From NCBI GenBank assembly GCA_028641055.1, contig CM054059.1:434314167-434378166 (forward strand): a stretch of DNA of 64,000 nt, written 5' to 3'. This document shows positions 50,188-60,729 of the stretch, in pieces (positions within the stretch are counted from its first letter, which is position 1; every line of letters begins with the position of its first letter). Under the pieces are notes generated by a model. It saw only the letters and a program-made list of their open reading frames with translations, was not told the DNA's origin and ran no database searches. This DNA is from Alopecurus myosuroides. Its lineage: Eukaryota; Streptophyta; Magnoliopsida; Poales; Poaceae. The translations under genes and the position numbers were made by a program.

Positions 50188-50269
50188 GAAGAAGACTGTA
50201 AATGAACATCCTGAAGCTAAATAGTTTGGGTTGTCAACTGTGAGTTTTTTGAGGTACTCATGTAGCTTA

Positions 50270-50860
50270 ATGCGGGTTTCCCCTGTGCTGAGGGTTGTCA
50301 CCATGTTGTCAGATTCCTCAGTAGCTATGTGCTTAACCTGGGTTAAAGGGAACATATTTAGGAAAGCTTCATCACACGTAGCTCCGCCTCTGTCCAGTCT
50401 GGCTTGGACGTTGGCCTCTCCTTCTCGTATGTTGTCCTAAGTAAACATAGCCTGAGAAGCCCAGATCTGTTAGACGGCGGTCAGTCAAACAATCTCTGAA
50501 GTTCACCATCTGAGATTCGCCCCTCTCATTCTGTCCAAGCAGTTCATCTTGACTGACAATTTCGTTGTAGTCCCGGGCGGCCGGCGCAAATCCAAGGCAA
50601 GTCATCATGTGCCGGAAAATACCGTAAGACCTCCCAAGTCTTCACTGCAGCTCCGTCCTTCGTTCTCCATAAACTCCACTGAATCAAACGTCTCCATCAA
50701 CTGAGATGATCCCGGGGCATTGATACGTTCACACCATCCCTCCACCACAGAGCCCGTGTCCAAAGGCAATCTATCCATAGTTCTTTTTCTTTTGCTTGGT
50801 TTCACATAGAAACACCACCGCTGTGTTGTTACTTATGCAGTTATTTTCAGTCATTATTCA
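50270..50860 (-). pseudogene. LINE endonuclease fragment D
   Basis: The - strand encodes broken LINE ORF2 N-terminal pieces: RDYNEIVSQDELLGQNERG, MVNFRDCLTDRRLTDLGFSGY and FPLTQVKHIATEESDNM. An upstream piece (KRKRTMDRLPLDTGS, near 50790) may be the ETK-box region. Frameshifts near 50450 and 50610. It abuts the 3' end of the NOP58-like gene and was later interrupted at 50917 by the complete LINE. Confidence 0.75.
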
Positions 50861-50947
50861 CCATCCGACAACAGGACTCCCAAGAACCGGTTAAAGGAAA
50901 ACAAGCAATCATTTCACGAGTTCGCTGGACGAGGTCTAAGAGAAAGG

Positions 50948-53428
50948 TTGGACCGTGCGAGCTGTGCCCCGTCCACCCTGCTTGCCTCGCCGCTGGCCAC
51001 CCCGGCCCCGGCGACCACCGCACCGCCGCGTTCCGCTCCGGGCGCGGCGCCCACGTCCGCAAGCATGGCAGGGGGCTCCTCCCTCCGTTCCCCGTCCCCC
51101 TCTCCCTTCTCCGCTGGGGGTGACCTGGGCCCGCGGGGCCGGGAAGACCGGTGGCGCGCAGGCGGCGGCTCCGGCTCGGATGGGTCCCGCCGGTCGTACC
51201 GCGAGGTGGTGGAGGGGTCGCCGCCGCCGGCTCCGGAGAGGGAGCTGCTTCAGGAGGGGACATCGGTGTACAGTTCGGTGCGGGCGGCGTTCGACGAGTT
51301 GGACGCGTCCGACGATTCAATGGAGGAGGTGCCCGAGACGGCGAAGCTAGGGCGGATGGAGGAGCTGCGGGTGGAGGCGCCTTGGGAGAGGCCCAAGCGT
51401 AAGCGGCCGCGGGGCCGCCGCGCGGGGAAGCAGGTCGCGGAGAAGACCCGTCGGACTACTCACGAGGCCGGCAAATTCAGGGGTCATTGTCTGCTCTGCG
51501 GCGAGCCCGGCCACCATGCGAGTTCGTGCGAGGTTGGTCCGGTGTGCATCCGTTGTGGGTTGAAGGGTCATTGGTCCACGGACTGCTCGGAGCCCTCGCG
51601 CCCGTCGGTGGCGCCGGTCGGCGCGCCTCGCGCGGAGGTGGAGGCAGTCGCTTCGGCGCGCCCCCCCTGCTCGCTCGTTCGGTGGACGGAGGGAGCCTTC
51701 CGGGGAGGTTGCCCCCGAACGCGGGATCTCGGGCAAGCCGTCGTCTTCTCCCCTTTCGCTTGGTGGCGCTCCGCTGCGGGGCCGCCGCGGGGGTTGGTGA
51801 GGAGCTGCGGCTCCGGCGCGCCTTGGAGACCACGGTGGTGCCACTGATGGGGGCGGCCAGCCGAGGCGCGCCTCGCGAGGAGGAAGGAAGGGCGCTAGTG
51901 CGGGCCACCTGCTTCTTCAACCGGACGAAGGCTGTCGACGACGCCGAAGAAGAGCTGGGGAACGTTGTCATCGCCTTCGATGACGAGTCGCGCCGCCGGC
52001 TGACCAAGGAACGGGTGGTCGAAGCAATCATCGACCTGCACGAGCTCGCCCCTTCGGCCTTCTTCGTCATCCCGCACCAGGACGGCAACTTCCTCATCTT
52101 CTTCGACGAGCTCGTTGACTTGGAGACGGTCATGGCTGACCCATTCGTTCGCACGCCTTCGGTGAGGCTCCGGCTCGTCCCTTGAAACCGACGCGCCCGC
52201 GCGGCTGCGGGGGCCTTGGTGCATCGAGCGGACATCGCGATCTCATGCATTCCGTACAGCTGCTGGGGCCTCGCCGCCGCGGAGGCGATGCTGTCGTCGT
52301 CCGTTTGGGTGGAGAGCCTCCATCCCCTCACTCGCTCCCGTCAGGACATGTCGATGTACCTCTTGACGGCATGGTGCGTCGACACCGCCTCCATCCCGTC
52401 CGTGATGGACTTCCACGTCCCGGAGCCTGGTGCGCCTCCCATGGCGGAGGAGCTGGCTGCGTCGTCGTCCTCTGTTTCGCCCGCGTCGCTGCGCACGCTG
52501 GTGTACCCACTGTCCATCAAGGTCTCGGGAGCGACGGACTATGGACTTGGCCTCCACCAGACTAGGTCGCCGGAGGGTGCTGGGGAGGGCGGCGCGCACG
52601 GCTCGCAGTCCTTGAGGGCCCCGCCTGGCTTCCCCGGCGGCGCGGCGCAGGGAGGTGGCGCCGGGAGGAGGGCGCTGGGCGACTTCGACAGGGGCTCGGC
52701 TCGCGGTCAATCGCGGTCAAACGGCTCGCGCCACGTGACGCAGGGTCGTGGTGGGCCCTACACCTGCGGTTTCTTTTCCTGTTTTGTCGCGGCGCCAACG
52801 GAAAAGAAGGAAGGACAAGGAGCGGAGGCTGGCGAGGCGCGCTTTGGAGGGCGAGGCTTCCGGGAAGCTTCCCGCGGGCCCGAGCGAGGAGCGCTCTCCC
52901 GTTGGGACTCAACGTGTGGCTTCCTTGGTCGTGGTTGAACCGGCCGCGGGATCCGCGCTGGTGGTGGGGACTATCGGGCTGTCGGTTAGCGCCGTGGGTT
53001 CAGGTGTCTCTGCGCGCTCTCTCTCTTCTGTCACCCCCGATGGGGAGCAGACAAGGGACGCTTTCGCTTTAGCGCCGCCTGTCAGTGCGGGCGCTGAGCC
53101 TCGTACGGCTCTGAGCGAGGTCGTGTTGGCCCCTGACGACGCGCTTGCTGGGCCGGCGGACCTCCCAGCTGGGCCTTTGCGGCTTGTGGAGGTTGGGTCG
53201 CAGCGCACTGTGGAGGCTCCCAGCCCACTCTGCAGCCAGCGGATGGGGCTGTGTCTCCCTTTCGTGGGTCGCGCCTTGTCAATCGCTGGTGGGGAGTCCC
53301 CAGGGGCCGCGGTGGGACTGGATTCGGCGCTGGGCTCGCCTATCCTCCGCTCACCGTCGTTGGGCTCTCCATCCCCCTTGGAGGAGGAGGATTCCCCTTC
53401 GCCTATCTGGGCCGATCCCTCCCCATGA
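50948..53428 (+). pseudogene. LINE C ORF1 (nucleic-acid binding)
   Basis: Starts MDRASCAPSTLLASP, Pro/Ser/Ala-rich. It is followed by basic KRKRPRGRRAGK and two CCHC knuckles (CLLCGEPGHHASSC and CIRCGLKGHWSTDC, near 51491-51590). The frame then shifts to 51844-52185 (ATCFFNRTKAVDDAEEE, HQDGNFLIFFDEL), then to 52216-52938, then to 52748-53428, so at least three frame changes are present. Composition is extremely GC-rich. Such ORF1 proteins package LINE RNA. Confidence 0.75.
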
Positions 53429-53943
53429 CCTCGGGCACCGAGTTCGGAGGCGCAGCTGCACAACTCACGCTTTGCTTCACCACCGGTGACCTTCGCTCGG
53501 GGGGCCGCGGGTCCTGGCAGAGGGGGTCCCACGCACTCTGGGAGGTTTTCTGGCCGCTGCCAAGGCACGCACGGAGGCGGTCCTTCCTACCCCGCCGCTG
53601 CGACGTCGTCTGGCGGATCTGGACTTTCTGCCCAGGCGGAGCGTTCGGATCGCGAAGCAGCCCGGGGGATTGAAGATGAGAGCCCAGCGGGTCCTCATGC
53701 GCAAGTTGGGTTTGATAGGCAGCGACGACGCGCCATCCACCGAGACCCTGGAGGCTTTTCACAGGATGTTTGAGGTCCCGCTTGAGGACGATATGATCGA
53801 GGCTATTGCGGAGATGTTTGGTTGGTCCCTGTCGTCGCTTCGGGGAGCATGTTCCCCTCCTGGTCTGGAGTCCTCGGGTGGTCGCCCCGTGGAGGCTTGA
53901 CCCCTGGTAGTTCCTCTACTTTTTAGGTTGTCCTTCTGTTTCT

Positions 53944-56900
53944 ATGTCTTATGGACCAAGAGTTTTGGTGCTTAATGCGCGAGGCCTAAATGAGCGTGCA
54001 CGGAGGTCGAATGTACGCTGCCTTACTAGCTCGACTGGCGCGTCGATTGTGTGTCTCCAAGAGACTAAGCTCGCGGTGGTTACCCTAACCATTGTAATGG
54101 AAACCCTTGGCGCGGAATTCGATGGTTTTTTCTGCTTGCCGGCGGCTGGCACGAGAGAGGGCATCATCGTGGCTTGGGTGGGCGCTCGGGTCCAATTGGG
54201 CGAGGCGCATGTGGATGTTAACTCGATCACGGCCAAAGTCTCTCCACTAGGCGGAGGGCAATCTTGGTGGATTACCAATGTGTATGGACCTCAGGAGGAC
54301 GTAGACAAGGTCGCCTTCCTCCAGGAGATGCGCAACATGCGCTCCACCAGGCCTGGCCCTTGGGCTATCTGCGGGGACTTCAACATGATCTATCGCGATG
54401 AGGATAAAAATAACGGTAACCTCAATAGAAGGATGATAGGAAAGATGAGACGGTTCCTAAATGATTGCGCGCTAAAGGAGGCTTACCTCCACGGCCGGCG
54501 CTACACCTGGTCCAACGAGAGGGATACCCCGACGCTTGTCAGGCTTGATCGAGTTTTCCACTCCACCGATTGGGAGGAACTCTTTGAGGATCATTCGCTC
54601 ACCTGCTTGGCCTCAGTGGTGGCAGATCACTGCCCCCTCCTGCTAGATTGCTCCCCCAAATTGGTGGGACGTAAGCGCTTCCAGTTCGAACGATTTTGGC
54701 TTAAGCTTGAGGGCTTCCAGGAAGTGGTTCAGGAGGCTTGGGGGTCATCGAGGGAGACCCGGACCCTTTCCGTCGCCTACACTCCAAGCTGAGGCGCACG
54801 GTGCGCCAGTTGAGGAGTTGGAGTGATAAGAAGGTTGGTTGTATCAAGCTGCAGCTCGTTTTAGCGCAGGAGGTTGTTTCTCGGTTGGACGCGGCTATGG
54901 AATCAAGGCCACTGTCAACACTCGAGCGGGCCTTACCTGCCAGGCTCAAGCAGGCCCATCTGGGGCTGGCTTCGCTGGAGTGCACTTTGGCTCGCCAGAG
55001 GGCGAAGATTCGCTGGATCGCTGAGGGCGACGCGAACACAGCATTCTTCCATCAGCACGCCACTTACCGAAACCGGAAAAGCACGATCCGGAGTCTCCAA
55101 GAGGGCGGGATGACGATCTCGAGGCAGGAGGATATGGCGCAGGCCGCCTTCAACCACTTCCAGAACCTACTCGGCACTTCGGGTACCCGCGAATCTTCGC
55201 TCGACCTGGATTTCCATGGACTTCGGGAGGAGGAGGATCTCTCAAGCCTGGAAGACCCGTTCACGGAGGAGGAGATCTGGGAGGTAGTGCGGCGACTCCC
55301 TCCAGGGAAGGCGACTGGACCGGACGGTTTCACTGCAGAGTTCCTTCAGAGTTTTTGGGGGATCGTTAAGGATGACTTCATGGCTGCTCTCCACAAATTC
55401 TTCACTATGTGCGGGAGGGGCTTCCAGGGGTTGAACCAAGCACTCTTGTTCCTCCTGCCCAAGCGCCCGGACGTGGCTGCTCTAGGGGATTTTCGGCCAA
55501 TTAGTTTGATACACATTTTTGCTAAGTTGGTTACCAAAACCCTATCTCTTAGGCTTTCTCCCGTCCTTGGCAGCCTGATCGAGAGGAACCAGAGCGCCTT
55601 TATCCGAAAGTGGTGCATCCACGACAATTTTATGATGGTCCAGCAGACGGCCAGGCTCTTACACAAGCTCAAGGAGCCTAGGGTGTTGCTGAAGCTAGAC
55701 TTAGCCAAGGCCTTCGACTCCGTCTCCTGGAGTTTGCTCTTCGAGGTGCTTAGGACGTTGGGGTTCGGCTCCAGATTTTGCGACTGGGTCGCCATCCTCC
55801 TTTCCACGGCGAGCACCAGGGTGTTACTCAATGGCGAGCCAGGCCCCCTATTTGGCACCAGAGGGGCCTGAGACAGGGTGATCCTCTATCGCCACAGCTA
55901 TTTGTCCTGATGATGAAGGCGCTTAACAGGCTTCTGGCAAGGGCGGCGGAACTCGGAATTCTCCGTAACTTGTCGAGCCATGGGTCGGTTGCTAGGGTGT
56001 CGTTGTACGCTGACGACGCTGACGACGTGGTTATTTACTGCCACCCAGAAGAGGATGAGCTGATAGCGATTCGCCATATCCTGGCGCTCTTCGGAGCCGC
56101 CTCGGGGCTCCACACCAACTTCTCCAAGTGTTCGGTGTCGCCTATTGGTTGTGGCACGAAGGTGGCTGAGTCGGCGGCAGCTGCGATGGGGTGTCAGCTT
56201 GCGGGTTTCCCAGTCAAGTACTTGGGGATCACTCTTGGTCTGCGTAGGCTCTCAGGGGAGTCCCTCCAACCTCTCGTGGACAGGTTGGCGGATCAATTAC
56301 CCACTTGGAAGGCTGCCATGATGCCTAAAGCAGGGAGACTCGCGCTCATTAAGTCGGTATTAGCAGCGATCCCCCTCCATCAACTGATGGTGCTAAGCGC
56401 CAATAAAAAAATTCTTAGGAGGATGGAGAAGATCTTCCGTGGCTTCCTTTGGACCGTGAGGGCCGAGGCTCAGGGTGGTCACTGTCACGTTAATTGGGCT
56501 AAGGTTAGCCGACCGCTGCGCCTTGGCGGCTTGGGCATCCCGGATTTGGTCCGAACTTCGGCCAGTCTGAGGGTCCGCTGGTTGTGGAGGATGCACACTG
56601 ACCCAGATCGCCCGTGGAGCGGCTTAGATATGCAGTTCTCCAGGATGGAGCGCGCCATCTTTGAGGCCTCTACGGTTATGGAGTTGGGGGACAGATCCTC
56701 GGCCCTTTTATGGGTTGATAAATGGATTGATGGGAAATCCCTTGGGGAGTTAGCGCCGGCTTTGGTCGCGCTGGTGCCAAAGAGACGCCGGAAGCGCCGA
56801 ACTGTTCGAGAGGCGTTGTTGGAGCGCCAATGGATCTCGGATATTTCAGGAGCGCTTGACCCTCTGGCCCTGTGGCAATACGTGCAAACATGGAGGCTCA

Positions 56901-57292
56901 CGTAGAGGACACAACTATCCGAGTTGCCGGACAAATTAATCTGGCGCTGGACACCGGATGTTGTGTACTCAGCGAAATCCTGCTATGAGGCCATGTTCCT
57001 CGGGTCGATCGAGTCGACATCCTGGCAGCTTAATTGGAAGACATGGGCGCCACCGAGGGTGAAATTCTTCATTTGGCTCGCGTGCTTGGATCGCTGCTGG
57101 ACGGGAGAGAGGTTGGCAAGGCGCGCCTTACCACACTGTGCGCGATGCCCTCTCTGCGATCAGAAACCGGAATCAATGTCACATCTCCTCAATGGGTGTT
57201 CGTTTTCTAGGATGATCTGGCATGAGGTGCTCTCTTGGATTCGATCCACTTTCAGAGCCCCGCATGTGGAGGACGACTTCGTGTCCTGGTGA
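53944..57292 (+). pseudogene. LINE C ORF2: endonuclease, reverse transcriptase, zf-RVT
   Basis: EN (53944-54750): VLNARGLN, QETKL, VYGPQEDVDKVAF, CGDFNMIYRDEDKNNG, YTWSNERDTPTLVRLDRVF, ADHCPLLL. RT: EGDANTAFFHQHATYRNRKS, ATGPDGFTAEFLQSFW, FRPISLIHIFAKL, NQSAFIRKW, LKLDLAKAFDSVSW, GLRQGDPLSPQLF, then YADDADDVVIY where YADDVVIY is usual. A zf-RVT tail (PPRVKFFIWLACLDRC, CPLCDQKPESMSHLL) follows. Breaks: frameshift at a G5 run near 54742, frameshift at a C5 run near 55846, and TAG at 56903-56905. Confidence 0.93.
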
Positions 57293-57821
57293 TCGCTGAC
57301 CTTACAGTCTACGCCTAGGTCGTTGAGGAAGGGCACCTGTACGCTCATTATGCTCACGACATGGCGGATCTGGTAGCAACGCGATCGTCTTCGACAATGC
57401 GAGCCCTTCGGTCAGCGCGCTGATGGAAACCATCAAGACCGAGGCTAGAGATTGGGTGTGCGCGGGGGCGTCTGGCCTCAGACAGCTTCTCCCTTAGTTT
57501 CTTGGGTCGAGTTGTACTGTGTGGGGTGGCCTGATTCTTTAGGCTTGTACTATTAACTCTCTTTCTATCAATGCAATGAAACGCAAAGCTTTTGCGTTTT
57601 CGCGAAAAAAGCAATCATTTCACATGATTTTAATTTGGGGAAGGAAAAGAAGGCAAAGGATCTTGATGCTGTGACCTGGCCAAGGCCTCGTTGTCAGTGG
57701 ACGGGTCTTTTATTCAGGATGTTGGAACGGCGAGTGCAGAAGAGGTGCTCTGAAATTCAGGGGGTGAAGTCATCTTATCTAGCCGGAGGTACCTACAAAA
57801 CTGCATTGAAGCCTTCATGAC

Positions 57822-58086
57822 CAAGGATTTGATTACCAGACTGAAAAAAAATCTCGGGGGCACCAGGATTTCCGGTAACCGTGGTTACCAGAAAATTACC
57901 GGCTGGTTACCGAACGAGATTTTGATCCAAAACTTGAAATTTGGACTTAAAACATAAAAAAAAACAAAATTTTATTTGAAAATGATGAATTCGGCCCCTA
58001 TTCGAATGCTCCGGGATATTTTGACCGATAAACTCATTTTACCGGGGGGGGGGGGGGGGGTATTTCGACCGGTAACCAAATCCCTG
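57822..58086. mobile_element. hAT-type MITE, 265 bp
   Basis: TIR CAAGGATTTGATTACC on the left and CAGGGATTTGGTTACC inverted on the right. An 8-bp TSD with one mismatch (TTCATGAC 57814-57821, TTCGTGAC 58087-58094). Repeated GGTTACC/ACCGG words inside, and a run of 18-19 G at 58043-58061. Confidence 0.85.
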
Positions 58087-58094
58087 TTCGTGAC

Positions 58095-58568
58095 CGAGCT
58101 GGTAAGTGCACATGTATTTTCGATCCGCTTTTGACAGCTCTCTTTGAAGAGAGAAGACTGCTGGATGGGTTTTGATCATTGTCTTTTAGATCCAATTCTG
58201 TAGGAGAGAGAGGCCTACCTATGAAAACTAGTATGTATCGACCTTGCATTGCAACATTCAGATTTGCCCATTAGTGTACAGTCCGATTGCGGGAACTTGA
58301 TAAGCATGCCAAAAGATAAAGTGATTGACCATAGAAAGTACTCCTTCGTGTTGTCGGAAACAAAGAGTTTGCTGCTAAAAGGAAGAGAGCAATGCACTCG
58401 GGAAAACGAGGCGGAATCAAAATAGGGTTGATTATGCTTTGGCATGGGCTAGGGAAATGGTTCTTCAAATGTTTTGTTAGGCCAGGCTCTTATCTTTGTT
58501 ACAGAGCTGATAGTCTCTGATTGTAATCCTATTAATGTGCAATAAAGCTCTCGTTTAATCGCAAAAAA
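58095..58568 (+). mobile_element. LINE-like 3' end with A-tail
   Basis: No coding region recognised. It ends CTATTAATGTGCAATAAAGC then CTCTCGTTTAATCGCAAAAAAAA, the usual end of a plant LINE 3' UTR (AATAAAG plus short A-run). Confidence 0.6.
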
Positions 58569-58599
58569 AAGAGATTCTTGGCATGACAGACGAGGGAAC

Positions 58600-58850
58600 G
58601 GAATTGATGGTCATCATATTCTGAATGAGCTGAAGGAACTGAGTAGGAACTTCCTGAACTTCAGGCTTCAGTTTATCGGGCACAAGGCAAATTCTGCTGC
58701 ACACTTGTGCGCCGAATAAGCTCTTAGCATAGACAATTCTATCTGTGTTGATGTAATCTATGGCTATCTGATTGATATTATTCGATAATAATGCAATCGT
58801 TGACGGTTTATCGGGAACGAGGCAAATTCTGCTGCACACTAGTTAACATG
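58600..58850 (+). pseudogene. LINE RNase H-like C-terminal remnant with 31-bp direct repeat
   Basis: One + strand frame gives LNELKELSRNFLNFRLQFIG then HKANSAAHLCA, the terminal motif of plant LINE RNase H-like domains. The DNA for IGHKANSAAH occurs again 134 bp downstream (near 58807-58840, ATCGGGAACGAGGCAAATTC), a partial duplication. Confidence 0.6.
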
Positions 58851-59011
58851 CCGAAGGAGAATGAAGGGAGACGATATCAGTACCTAATGATAAGTTTATT
58901 TTCACTTCTCCATTATCCGAATATTTATGACACAATGGAATGATACAATGGGCATTCTTTCTGACATTGCTTCCTCTATTCACCCCCGAAAAATCTTACA
59001 AACCTGCCTAG

Positions 59012-60418
59012 CTAGCTCTGTTGTTCGTAGCAACTTGTCTCGTTCTGCTGTTCATCTGAGTCATCCCTGTGTTAAGTTGAATTAGAAATCAGTTAAATAG
59101 CGGTGCAAATTAATTAATTATATGGTCAACAAACAACACAAAACATTTTTTCTATGGACTAGACAAAACCACTCGTATAATATTTCTAGCATCATCTTTG
59201 AATTTAAGTGCTTGGCCGACTGCCATAGGTATACTTTCCTCAAGGACAATTGCATTAATTTTTTCTTTCAAAAAAGGATAAACACACTTCAGTAGTTTGC
59301 AAAATCATATTTTAATATTAAAATAAAGTAATGGAAAACTCACGCTATAGGTGAATAGATGCCTTGCTTTGGTGGTATCTCCAGTTGATCAGCACTTTTA
59401 TCAAACATTTCTAAGACCTTGCTCATCGTTGGGCGAGATGTTGGCCATATCTGTATGCAACACAACCCAATACATGCCATCTTCTTTGCAATCTCTTCAG
59501 TTTCACCTGATCCGAAGTCAAATGAGTGCAAGCTCCCCAACTGTGCCAGATGGTCGTGAACCCAGTCTGGGAAATACACCTCACTTTCCCTCTCCACGCT
59601 TGCTCTCAAGTTCCTCCTTCCTCCGACCATCTCCAGGAGCACCATCCCGAAGCTGTACACATCCGACTTTGTAGAGACGGCCCCGAACCGCCTTGAGAAG
59701 ACCTCTGGCGCAATGAACCCGGCCGTTCCCCGCATGCCAGTCATCGACTGTAGGTAGCTCTCCTTGGGTTTGCACAACTTCGCCAGCCCGAAATCAGCGA
59801 TCTTCGGGGCAAAGTCATGGTCTAGGAGGATGTTTTGGGGCTTGACATCAAAATGTATGATTCGCGTGTTGCACCCTCGGTGAAGATACTCCAAACCTCT
59901 CGCGATGCCTTTAGCGATCTCGTATAGTTTGTCCCAGCCAAGGATTTCTTTCGAATTGCTGGCATAGATGAACTTGTCCAGTGATCCATTAGGCATATAG
60001 TCATAGATGAGAGCTCTTTTTGATCCTTCCAAACAGAAACCGAGCAGAGTGACAACATTGACATGGGATGTCCTTCTGATGCTGATGACCTCGTTTACAA
60101 ATTCTTCACCGTTCCCGATCATGTCATGCAGGAATTTGACAGCAACAGGGTGGCCATCAGGTAAGGTGCCCTTGTATACCATGCCATAGCCACCTTCTCC
60201 TAGCTTCTCAGCAAAAGATTTGGTTATTTTCTTGATATGTGAGAATTTGTATCTCTTGGGGGCCATTGAACCGTAGGTGCCCAACAATTCTTCGATTTTG
60301 TCCATATGATTGTGGTACTTCTTTCCTATCATTGATTGGAACGGAAATCTTCCTCTTCGAATCTCCATAGTAATAATGACGCAGGTCATGACCAAAACAA
60401 CGGCTGCAACGGTCGAAA
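59012..60418 (-). CDS. LRK10-like receptor kinase, membrane and kinase exons only
   Basis: Two exons are visible: 60418-59344 and a 55-base terminal exon 59066-59012, joined in frame at GC|GTGAGT...CACAG|G to end YEQQS. The first exon begins in phase after a TCGTCCAG acceptor with a transmembrane helix (STVAAVVLVMTCVIIT), then MEIRRGRFPF and a Ser/Thr kinase. Kinase motifs: GEGGYGMVYKG, VAVKFL, HFDVKPQNILLD (HFD in place of HRD, usual in the LRK10L group), DFGLAKLC, GTAGFIAPE, SDVYSFGMVLLEMVGGRRN. The catalytic residues are intact. Cys-rich ectodomain exons expected upstream (right) are absent: within 300 bp comes a truncated Stowaway and then a LINE. The gene is therefore split by that LINE (exons beyond the window) or truncated. 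No in-frame lesion in the kinase. Confidence 0.85.
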
Positions 60419-60697
60419 CTGGACGAAAACATGTAATATTTTAGCAAGATGCACATAATTAACTTGAAACTAGTACTGATGGTGTAAAACTTAGCATATA
60501 AACCGTTCTGTAAAATTACTTTATACAAGAGGACATGCATGCACTTTCATGGTCGTTTAATTCATGAACAATCAATTAGTAGTTTAGTACTCCTAAAAAA
60601 TAATCATATCGTATATATTCAGTCCATTTCGGAAAAAAAAATCAGTGGGAGTATAGAGCAATTATATAAAAAGGGAGTATATAGAAAATATGTGGAC

Positions 60698-60726
60698 TCC
60701 CTCCGATCCATATTAATGGTCGCGAG
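60698..60726. mobile_element. truncated Stowaway MITE end
   Basis: CTCCCTCCGATCCATATTAA followed by TGGTCGCGAGA, then LINE sequence. Only the left terminus is present. The LINE start appears to lie inside or directly after it. Confidence 0.6.
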
Positions 60727-60729
60727 AAC

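Larger units (their letters stand above)
50918..57608 (+). mobile_element. nearly complete L1-type LINE with 13-15 bp TSD
   Basis: Flanked by AAGCAATCATTTCAC at 50903-50917 and 57609-57623 (two As ambiguous with the tail). It ends in a short A-run (CGCGAAAAAA) after a 3' UTR containing TTTCTATCAATGCAATGAAA. It contains ORF1 (zinc knuckle) and ORF2 (EN, RT, zf-RVT) in order on the + strand, about 6.7 kb. It inserted downstream of the NOP58-like gene, next to LINE fragment D. Confidence 0.95.

Noticed and set aside
51487..52331. Long - strand ORF opposite LINE ORF1.
   Set aside because: Shadow frame in very GC-rich coding DNA; Arg/Ala/Ser-rich with no motif.
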